From: Lonicera japonica
Lineage: Eukaryota > Streptophyta > Magnoliopsida > Dipsacales > Caprifoliaceae
DNA length: 64,000 bases
Reading direction: 5' to 3'
Assembly (NCBI GenBank): GCA_021464415.1
Contig: CM038466.1
Location: 35,060,833-35,124,832 of the forward strand
Shown: one piece after another, positions 55,112 to 64,000 of the stretch
Position numbering within the stretch: position 1 is the first letter of the stretch
How the letters are laid out: each line of letters starts with the position of its first letter
The notes under the pieces: generated by a model
Database searches by the model: none
Seen by the model: only the letters and a program-made list of their open reading frames with translations
Told to the model about the DNA's origin: nothing
Position numbers and translations under genes: made by a program

Positions 55112-57966
55112 CAACAACAACAACAACAAGCCTTTATCCCACTAGGTGGGGTCGGCTACATGGATCAAACGACGCCATAGTGGTCTGTCATGAATCATAT
55201 CTTTAGTGAAACCATTTGCCTCTAAATCCTTCTTAATAGTTTCACCTATAGTTTTTCTAGGTCTTCCTCTGCCTCTAGCAACTAGGCTTCCCTCCATATG
55301 ATCAACTCTCCTAACCACGGCATCTACAGGTCTCCTCCATACATGCCCAAACCATCTAAGTCGAGACTCAACCATCTTTTCTGTAATAGGTGCCACCCCA
55401 ACTCCCTCTCTGATGGTAACATTCCTGATCTTATCTTTCCTATTCTTGCCACTCATCCATCTCAACATTCTCATCTCAGCTACATTTAGTTTATTCTCGT
55501 GTTGGCTTTTGACCGCCCAACACTCAGTCCCATACAACATAGCTGGTCTAACCGCAGTACGATAGAATTTTCCTTTTAACTTGAGTGGTACCTTTTTATC
55601 ACATAACACACCCGAAGCTTTCCTCCATTTCAACCATCCTGCTTGAATCCGGTGTTTTACATCTCCCTCTATCTCCCCATCTTCTTGTATAATGGATCCA
55701 AGATACTTAAACCGAGTGACTTGTGGTATGACATTGTCCCCAACTTTTACCTCTAAGTTAGTAGTGCTCCGCCTTTTACTGAACTTGCACTCCATATATT
55801 ATGTCTTACTTCTGCTTAAACGAAAGCCATGCGCTTCTAAAGTTTGTCTCCAAGTTTTCACCTTCCCATTTAGTTCTTCTCTGGACTCACCCACTAGGAC
55901 AATATCATCTGCAAATAGCATACATCGCGGTGCTAGCTCTTGAATGTGTTCCGTGAGTACATCCAAGACCAAGGTAAACAGATAAGGGCTCAAAGTTGAC
56001 CCTTGGTGTAATCCTATAGTTATAGGAAAATCTTCTATGAACCCACTATGTGTTCTCACACTAGTCATAGCTCCTTCATACATGTCCTTGATAATACGAA
56101 TATAGGCAATCCTAACCCCTTTCTTCTCTAGGGCTTTCCACAAAATCTCTCTGGGTACCCTATCGTACGCCTTCTCCAAGTCAATGAAAACCATGTGTAG
56201 GTCCTTTTGATCCCTCCGATATTGCTCCATCAAACACCGCAACAAATAAATTGCTTCCATGGTCGACCTTCCGGGCATAAAACCAAATTGATTATCTAAA
56301 ATGCTAGTTTCCTTTCTTAGTCTCCGCTCAATCACCCTTTCCCATAACTTCATAGTATGACTCATGAGTTTAATCCCCCTGTAATTGGCGCAATTTTGTA
56401 TATCCCCCTTATTCTTATAGATCGGGATTAGGGTGCTTCTACTCCATTCTTCCGGCATCTTCTTTGACCTCAATATCTCATTGAAAAACCTTGTGAGCCA
56501 ACCAATGCCTTTATCACCTAGACCCTTCCAAACCTCAATAGGTATACTATCTGGCCCAACTGCTTTACCACTATCCATACGTTTCAATGCTTCTTTCACT
56601 TCCTTTTCTTGAATTCTGCGATAAAAGGTGAAATTTTGGTCATCCTCTCGCATGTTCAGCTCATCTCCACATGCTAAAATCTCATAACCTTCATTAAATA
56701 ATTTGTGAAAATAATTCGTGAAAATAATTCTTCCATCTCTCTTGTATGTCTTGTTCTTTAACCAGAACATTACCTTCTTCGTCCTTAATGCATCTCACTT
56801 GATCCAAGTCTTTTGTCTTCCTTTCTCGACCCATAGCAAGTCGGTAAATAGCTTTTTCCCCATCTTTGGTGCCTAAAGATTGGTATAATCCATCAAAAGC
56901 TTTAGTCCTCGACTCACTCACCGCATTCTTAGTCTCTTTCTTTGCTTCTTTGTAAGATTCCCAATTTTTCGCATTCTTACATAGAGACCAAGCTTTAAAG
57001 CATTTCCTTTTTACCTTAACTTTATCTTGTACACTATCATCCCACCACCAAGATTCTTTATCCCTAGGTCCACATCCTCTTGATTCACCCAGTGTCTCTT
57101 TAGCTATCTTCCTGATCCCCTCGGCCGCCTTGTCCCACATATTATTTGCGCTTCCGTTTGCCTCCCACAACCCTCCCTCCAACACTTTGTGTTGAAAGAT
57201 CCTTTGTTTTTCACCCTTCAAATGCCACCATCTAATCCTTGAAACCTTACCTTGGCCCCTTCTCTTCACTTTCCCCTTAACTCGTATATCCATCACAAGG
57301 ACTCTATGTTGGGTAGTCAAGCTCTCTCCAGGTATGACTTTACAGTCCATACAACTCTTTCTATCACCTTTCCTAAAGAGGAAGAAGTCGATCTGGGAGT
57401 ATGTTGCCCCACTCTTGTATGTGATGAGATGCTCCTCCCGCTTCTTAAAACATGTATTGGCAACCGTAAGATCATAAGCAGACGAGAAATCAAGGATAGA
57501 TTTTCCCTCGGTATTTACCACCCCAATGCCATAACCTCCATGCACCCCCCCTATAGTTTTCAGAAGAGCTCCCTACGTGTCCATTCAGATCCCCTCCTAG
57601 GAAAATCTTTTCTCTAAGTGGTATATCCTGGATCAAGCCTTCCAAGTCCTCCCAAAATTTTATCTTGAGGTGTTCTTCACACCCGACCTGAGGTGCATAA
57701 GCACTGATCACATTAAAAGTGTCTTGCTCCACTACAAATTTTAGGGCTAGGATCCTATCTCCTACCCTCTTTACATCTACAATGTCCTTCTTTCACCATT
57801 TGTCGACAATTATACCCACTCCATTTCTCGACTTAACCTTACCAGTGTACCAAAGCTTAAAACCCGAAGTGTCTAATTCCTTCGCCTTAGTTCCAACCCA
57901 CTTAGTTTCTTGAAGGCACATGAAATTGATCCTTCTCCTGATCATTGTGTCAACTATTTCCATAGA
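55112..57966 (-). mobile_element. RTE-clade LINE, nearly full length
   Basis: 2,855 bp on the minus strand, flanked by the 17-bp duplication TTTTCTGCTAAATATAT (55,095-55,111; 57,967-57,983). The 3' end on its own strand reads CACCTAGTGGGATAAAGGC followed by a (TTG)n tail, the usual end of plant RTE elements. The 5' end starts at the endonuclease ATG region, so it is at most slightly truncated. Confidence 0.93.
55142..57963 (-). pseudogene. RTE endonuclease-reverse transcriptase ORF, broken
   Basis: One protein with N-terminal apurinic endonuclease and C-terminal reverse transcriptase, which nicks target DNA and copies the LINE RNA in place. Endonuclease: NFMCLQETKWVG near 57,925, NVISAYAPQVG (57,721-57,690), GGDLNGHVG near 57,595. 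[22 protein letters not shown] (56,195-56,136), [13 protein letters not shown], and catalytic FADD at 55,915-55,904. C-terminal RMLRWMSGKNRKDKIRN and RLRWFGHVWRRP are RTE hallmarks. Breaks: TGA near 57,792, frame change near 57,545, a 16-17-bp tandem duplication near 56,705-56,740 that shifts frame, and TAA at 55,796. Ends TAG 55,142. Inactive but young-looking. Confidence 0.92.
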
Positions 57967-57983
57967 TTTTCTGCTAAATATAT

Positions 57984-58283
57984 ATGTTGGTAAAATCCCT
58001 ATAGTGTGCTGGTCGGTTTATTTGGGGCCGGGGCTAGGAACTTTTTCATCTTTGAGAAACAAGCCTGGCCATTTGGCTCATGTCGCTGCATGTTAAGGCC
58101 CTTGCTCTTATGGAAGAGATTGATTTCTTTGAGGGACTGTACGTGTCTCTCCCTACCTCTACCTGGACTTCGGGTGTTCTTCTGATGGTCTCATCCCGTA
58201 GGGATGTTCTTGTGATTAATTGTGATGTCTTTGCAAAGGGGGCACATGCTGTTGTGGCGTGCATTATCCGTGATTATGTTTAG
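57984..58283 (+). pseudogene. Right part of the RNase H-like LINE remnant
   Basis: MEEIDFFEGLYVSLPTSTW and VINCDVFAKGAHAVVACIIR (58,215-58,274) resemble the INVDGA..... GIGVVIRD pattern of RVT_3 RNase H domains. Together with 54,929-55,111 it frames the RTE insertion. Too degraded for a firm family. Confidence 0.4.
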
Positions 58284-59065
58284 CTGGGCGTCTGGTTGAA
58301 CATTTTGGTTCTAAATCTCACAATAGAAATGACCCTTCGTTAGGTTGAAATTAATATTTTCTTAAAATATATAAAATAAAAAATTCAAGCTGAGTTATCA
58401 ATTTGAGATAGAGTGAATATGATTTTATCATGTCAAATTTCACTTTAAACAGGTAAGAGATGCAACCAATCCTGAACTTGTTTGTTCCTTAACTAGTATT
58501 TTTGTTTTTTTGGGTATAAAGTTCCTTCACTAGTTCATTGACTGATTGTTAATCTAAATTTACCATCAACTGCATTGTACATGGTATATAATCTAAATCC
58601 AGTCTAACTTTCACTGCAGCACCATATTTAAGGCGCAATTACCATTCAGTCCCGCAGATAATTTTTTTAAGGATGCAGTCCATTTTTTTTAAAGGATGCA
58701 GTTTGAGGACAGATACTATTATATCCAAATATTGCGTGTCTAGTGACCCTAAACTGAACCGAATATCATCAAAATGATAATGTTAAACTGACTCGAGGAC
58801 TTAAACTAAACAACATTAGATGGCTAAGTTATTTATACCCAATATAAATAAATAACCATTGGAGAAGTGAAAGAAAATGACAGCTGCTTTCTTCTTCCTC
58901 CAACTTCAAACTTCAACAGCAAAAGCAAAACCGTAAATCTCAATATTAAACGTATTTAACAATTCAAATTGAAATTGTGTCAATACACAGCACAGATAAA
59001 CATAACTATAACGATTTGAAATTTATATTTTTTCCTATCAAAGCCCTAGAGGCTTCAATTGGGAG
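58284..59065. other. Intergenic DNA
   Basis: AT-rich, no gene or clear repeat found. Confidence 0.35.
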
Positions 59066-59495
59066 TAGGGTGTGCATAAACCGACCCGGACCGAACAAAC
59101 TGACCTGACTGAACCGAAATATAGGGTATTTTTCGGGTTATATAAATACAACGGTCTGATCCGGTCCGAAAAATCTTGGACTGTTACTATTCGACCCGGT
59201 CTATGGTCCGACTCAAAAAAATTACCCAAAATCGGGCCGAATCAAACTGTACATGAGTATTTTATATTTTGGGCCTATATATTTTGGTATCAAGACTTTT
59301 GAAATTTGGGCGTATGTATTTTTATTTGTATGTGTAGAAAGCATTGGCCCATTAAAAAAATCCAGATTGGTTGGACTGACCGAAACCGGACCGTTTAAAT
59401 TGGTTCAGTTCAGTCCAATCTTAACTAGCAATTCGGTTTGGTCCGGTCTAATAATCAACGGTCCGGTCCGGTCAACCGGACCGTGCACACCCCTA
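59066..59495. mobile_element. CCGGT-rich element with inverted ends
   Basis: 430 bp, TAGGGTGTGCATAAACC to GGACCGTGCACACCCCTA, so TAGGG(G)TGTGCA forms short inverted ends. TTGGGAG occurs at 59,059-59,065 and again 3 bp after the right end (59,499-59,505), a possible target duplication. The same type of text was split by the gypsy insertion at 3,925/24,323. Non-coding; superfamily uncertain. Confidence 0.6.
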
Positions 59496-60587
59496 AATTT
59501 GGGAGAGGCATTAGTTTGGAGTTTTAAGAGTATGAAAAACCTAGTGATTATAGAATGCGTAAAAGACGTAAAAGACAGTAGAACTGTGTTGATTTTGACC
59601 AGGTTGCTAATTGGGGATCATAATTAACCACTAGTATGTAATAGAAAATACTAGTTTTCAAGATGCACAATCATTTTATAAAAACTGCGACGTTACACAC
59701 CGTATTTAAAAAGTTACAAATTAAACTACTAAGTCAAGAAAATTGCTAAAGAAGAAACTATCAACTATTTATAACAATAAATGAATTGGGGATTAAAGAA
59801 AGAATCATTAAATAACATTAGAAAATCTAAAAAGTGTTTAAAATAAACAAGTTCATCTGAATTTCTAAATCATGATGAAATGCATTTTGAGTCTACGTAC
59901 AATATTGGAAACATAAATACATTTTAATATTAATTAAAAAGCAATGAGCATAAAGGGGAATATATAATTTGGAAGTACTTGAGGCATTTAACTTGAGACT
60001 GATAAAAAGAAACTTTATTTTTCTCATTCACATACATATTCCACCCAAATGAACAAAAAATCTCTTTAAATTAAGAAACACATATTTTTTTTCGGCTTTA
60101 CGTCTTCAAGTCCTTGAGAGACTTGTTCCATTCCTGCAAAATGTCATGAGACAGTATAATTTGTGATAAGATTATTGATTAGAGAATCAAATCTTCTGAT
60201 TTATTTCGCTAACAGAAATTACACATTGAAAATATTATCACATACGAACCTAAGAATATGTCCACTCGTTGCATTTAGATTGTATGTCCAATACGTTGAC
60301 CGTAAACCAAGGAAGTGAAATAATCAAGGAACAATATTTCATATTCATAATCCACCTTACGAAAAATAAGGAAAAGAGATTGAGAATTATATATAACTAA
60401 GCTGTAATTAGTGTTTGTACTTTGCTTTTGTGTGCTAATGAAGAAATGAATCATGCTATATATATTGGATTGTTAAAAGTTAAATATTGCATCTCTAGAA
60501 GAAAACATACACAAATAAGGTACTTATTTGTAGATCATCTCTAGAATATGATGCATACCTCTTCTTTTTTTCTTTTTCTTTTTTTAA

Positions 60588-60589
<2 letters not shown>
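59496..60589. other. Intergenic DNA
   Basis: AT-rich; no gene, RNA gene or bounded repeat recognised. Confidence 0.35.

Positions 60590-60683
<94 letters not shown>
60590..60683. repeat. Compound microsatellite (ATT)n(ATG)n
   Basis: About 18 ATT triplets pass directly into about 13 ATG triplets. The poly-Ile/poly-Met reading is the repeat alone. Confidence 0.95.
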
Positions 60684-60685
<2 letters not shown>

Positions 60686-61289
60686 TGTTACTTGTTATTT
60701 GAAAATTATATTTTAAAAGTTGGGCAAATTATGCAAATGATTCTTATAATACAAAGGGAGTAATTTACAAAACCAAAAAAATCTATTATAATTCCACAAA
60801 CATCATAATATTTATTCTACAGATTAATTGAGGCATTTCATTAAGTAGGTAAAGTGCATACAACAAACCTTTCGAGATGTATATAATGCTTTGTCCAAGA
60901 AATGTTCTTCCAACAATGTTACAAATATACAATCACAACATAGGTATATATATATATATATATTAAAACACAAAATAATCTTGTGAGCAATTTTAAGATT
61001 TGAGTAATAGTTGATTTGGTATATTGGCTGCATAAAAATAATTGGTCTCTCGTGAACAATTTTAGTATTTGCCATTGTCTTGGGGAATGAGTATAAAAAG
61101 CTCTTCTTGAAATTGGGAAAATAATCTATTTTTAACACTTTTTTAAGACCATATTTGCATTTTGAATTTCGGGAACATCAAATACTAAGAGAATTTACAA
61201 ACTAATTAGAATATGTAATATATAAATCAAAACTTGTCAGTCGTGAATTCTAAGAAGGAGCGGACCTAAGTTCTTAGATGGACTGGACT
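60684..61289. other. Intergenic DNA
   Basis: AT-rich with a (TA)n tract near 60,945-60,963. The 104-codon frame on the reverse strand (60,824-61,138) is AT-driven and lacks a domain. Confidence 0.35.
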
Positions 61290-61560
61290 GATAGGAATGA
61301 TAATGATTTAGGTTTGGGGCGGGTTTGACTAAATCTGAATCCGACCCGCCCATAAATAACCCCCACCCGAACTCGAGACTTTCTTTTTTTTTTTGTAATA
61401 TATAAATTAAAATTATATTTATATATACATATACAGGACGGGTCGGGTTGGGTTGTTAATGGCAAAACCCAAACCTACCCCGCCCTAAAAAACTCGCCCT
61501 GAACCCGCCCCACCCAGGTCAGATCGGGTTGGGAACCCAGTGGATTGGGTTTTTTTGTCA
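61290..61560. repeat. GC-tract hAT-like fragment
   Basis: GGTTTGGGGCGGGTTTGAC, CCCGACCCGCCCATAAAT-type and GGTCGGGTTGGGTTGTTAAT text like the margins of 51,928-52,795, ending near TTTGTCACCTCTG. Ends are not clear. Confidence 0.5.
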
Positions 61561-62514
61561 CCTCTGTGGGTTGAATTAAAAGAAAATTTTAATAACAAAT
61601 CTTTTTTAGAAAATGTTGGCTTATTTTTAGTTTTACCGTAGAAGTATTTCTCCCATTATTATTAAAAAACAAAAGATTGAAAATAGTTTTGCTTAGTAGT
61701 TGATAAAAATATTTGTTTTTTTATTGTTTTTAGGGAAAAAAAAATTGTTACATTAAAATGCACATATAATTTATGACCCACCCAGGATATTGAAAAATAG
61801 GACTTGTACGAAAAAAAAATTTGCAAAAAAACCACGGAATAATATTTTTGTAAATTAAAGGTCTATATTTGAGCAAACTCCAAAATGAGTGCAAAATTAA
61901 CTTTGCAGTAGTTTTTAAAATTTTATTTTTTTATGAAATCATGCAAAATTAAATTTGCATTACATGATTTTTAACATATTATTATAAATAAGTGTTTAAT
62001 TGACAGTTCTTCAGAATAATTTTAACAAATTACATATTCAAAACCTATTTATTAATAAAATGCACATAATATTTTTTTAGGAGTTATGCAATGTTTTCAC
62101 TCCTTATTTTCTAATACATCATGCAAAACAAATTTGCATTAAATTTTTTTGATGGCAAAGTTAAGTTGGCACAAAACATAATTTTGTGCAAAATTAAGTT
62201 TACACTTAACACAATTTTATTCTAAGTTAAGTTTGCATTGGATCAAACTCCTTATTTTAAAATACAATTGATAAACAAACTCTTATTTCAGAATGATAAT
62301 GATATCTAAACTTTTATTTTTAAAAATTATTATTCATTAATTTTTTTATAAAAAATATTATCAACTTTTTACCTCATTTTCAGTTTCAATTAATGCTGCT
62401 GTTTGTCTTTTCTTTTCACTTTCTCCTTATAAGTTATGATTGTAAAAGTTGGTGGATCCTTTACTTTTAATATGTTTTGGACCTTAGAGTTTACACTGCT
62501 AGAATGAGAGTGTT
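61561..62514. other. Intergenic DNA
   Basis: AT-rich. TGCAAAATTAA(A/G)TTTGCA-like strings recur several times between 61,890 and 62,240, a loose short repeat. No gene. Confidence 0.4.
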
Positions 62515-62655
62515 CGAATGCTCGGGTGGGCTGGGCTGTGGGGCTAGGGGTGGGCTAAAAGGGTGGAGTGGATTATTAAAAAACCTTTCTCGGGTGGTTA
62601 AATTTTTTGGACTAAGGTGGAGCCCGCTAAACCCAGATCTTTTTCCACCCCTGAT
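62515..62655. repeat. Short GC-tract repeat fragment
   Basis: GGGTGGGCTGGGCTGTGGGG and CTTTTTCCACCCCTGAT resemble the ends of the dispersed GC-tract family. It is only 140 bp, so a fragment or solo end. Confidence 0.4.
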
Positions 62656-63639
62656 ATTCGTAAGAATCAGGACTTTTTGATTTAGGGAGATTTTTGTCCT
62701 TAATTTTGGACAAGAGTTTATTTTTCTCTATATTTAAAAACTTCATACTAGATAGATCATTGCCTATAGTTTCTAAATTTTATTTTATTTTTTTAAAATT
62801 TTTGTTGTTTGGAACCCCATGGTACTTTGAACGTCCCTTTTGATATTCTTTTAAGATAAATGATCATTATTTGTGCTATATGATGTTCGAAAATATATGA
62901 TAAACTACCATAAAAAATTATAAATTTTAACCCCATAAGTTTGATTTTCAAGTGTATACTGACGTGAAGACATATTATAACTCAATTAATGTATATTTGT
63001 AATTTGGCTATAATAAATTAGGGTATTATATCTTTCTTAAACATCGTTCAATTATGAACATGCCACCAACACATAAACATCAAAAATAAAATAAAATATA
63101 AAATTTTATAAACCATGCGGCATAATAACTCCTTCTAAAATTTTATTGAAGAGAAGTATATCTTACATTTTTATTTTAAATAAGAATACACATTTTTGTT
63201 TGCCTAAAAAATACATATGTAATATTCATTTACTTTCTTTAGCAAAGTGGTCCATCAGCCTCTTCACCAACAACATTTAATTCAATTGACCATATAGAGG
63301 AGTCTTTCTTGTCCAGAAACAAAAAAAAAATGGTAAATTTATCTAATTAAAAAGGAAAGGAATCTTCAACAACAACATTTAATTCAATTGACCACATAGC
63401 AGTTGAATTTCTTCTAAATTTATAATATACTATATGTTCACTTCAATTATATCACAACATAGTAGAGAAGTATATATATATATACTCTCTTTAGTTGGTT
63501 TTCACATTACCAAATTGATCGATTGAATTTAACAGCGACTCTTGTTACGGGATAATAAACTTTTCTATTTCTATATAATAGTATATTAAATGCTATATTG
63601 TTTAACAATGAGTTAAAAATTGATTATTTAATTGATTAT
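62656..63639. other. Intergenic DNA with a short internal repeat
   Basis: CAACAACATTTAATTCAATTGACCA occurs at about 63,268 and again at 63,370, a ~100-bp direct repeat. No gene seen. Confidence 0.4.
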
Positions 63640-64000
63640 TTTTTTATGAATGGTTAGAAGATGAGATGAGCAATTTAATAACATGCCCTCCATCTTGTAC
63701 TTGTTTTTATGCTTAGATTTTAATTTTGTCCTTTCTCAACTCCCAAAAAAATTTGTTTCGTGAAAAAAGCTAGAAAGAGTAAAAGAAAATATTACAAGAT
63801 CACTCCCTTATTTTTAACTTGTATGAAACGAAGCCTTAATGTCATATCCAGAGTGTCGTGATTACAAAATAAAAGTTACCATCAAAGTTGAAATACTAGA
63901 AACACTTTTGAATATCAATTTAGCATTAAAATGAATTATTGGAAAAAAAAAAATACACGGCAAAGCGTGAAGAAAGAAGTTGAGAAGGTAGTAAGGGATT
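63640..64000. repeat. Second copy of the window-start sequence
   Basis: GCCCTCCATCTTGTACTTG, AAACACTTTTGAATATCAAT, TTAGCATTAAAATGAATTAT and GTAGTAAGGGATT align in order with 657-690 and 2,640-2,845. It lacks the (TTA)n and the ~1.76 kb insertion present in the first copy. It continues past the window end. Confidence 0.85.

Noticed and set aside
60824..61138. 104-codon reverse-strand frame
   Set aside because: AT-driven composition, includes the (TA)n tract, no domain.

Overview
This window is repeat-dense, AT-rich nuclear DNA from a flowering plant, probably a eudicot. The evidence is nested LTR retrotransposons of plant lineages (Tat/Ogre-like Ty3-gypsy, Ty1-copia, a TRIM, solo LTRs), an RTE-clade LINE, Tourist-like and hAT-like elements, trinucleotide microsatellites, and no convincing host gene. 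The species cannot be named from the sequence alone.

Layout: 1-3.9 kb is intergenic with old repeats. 3,926-24,322 is one 20.4 kb Tat/Ogre-like gypsy element with near-identical ~1.5 kb LTRs, a 5-bp target duplication (AATAG) and a tRNA-type primer site. Its sense gag-protease-RT-RNase H-integrase (6.2-13.05 kb) is broken by many stops and frameshifts. Between integrase and the 3' LTR lie two genes on the opposite strand: an open two-exon DUF7745-like gene (14,543->13,287) and a decayed five-exon plant-mobile-domain (PMD) gene (20,969->14,984). The first PMD intron (3,161 bp) holds a 68-bp minisatellite of about 44 units with a higher-order period of about 881-884 bp. Both antisense genes have a TATA box preceded by copies of the palindrome TGTCGCGCGACA, and the same palindromes sit upstream of the TATA box in the LTR. 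This is the most interesting system in the window: a retroelement carrying two spliced reverse-strand genes under promoters that look derived from its own U3.

24.3-42 kb holds two solo LTRs of one family in opposite orientation (25,356-26,706 and 34,540-35,986), a 904-bp TRIM (30,333-31,236), a Tourist-like MITE (29,166-29,550), duplicated ~300-bp blocks and a large inverted repeat (37.7-40.4 kb).

41,969-53,335 is a copia element with pseudogenised gag-pol. Its integrase is split by a non-autonomous LTR element (44,192-49,989), whose 5' LTR is in turn split by a solo LTR of a related family (45,028-45,863). A GC-tract element (51,928-52,795) replaces part of the copia RNase H. 53,848-54,243 is a near-complete foldback. 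55,112-57,966 is a minus-strand RTE LINE with a 17-bp target duplication, inserted into an older RNase H-like remnant. The rest is AT-rich intergenic DNA; the last ~350 bp (63.64-64 kb) is a diverged copy of sequence at 0.6-0.8 and 2.6-2.85 kb, so the window runs from one copy of a segmental duplication into another.
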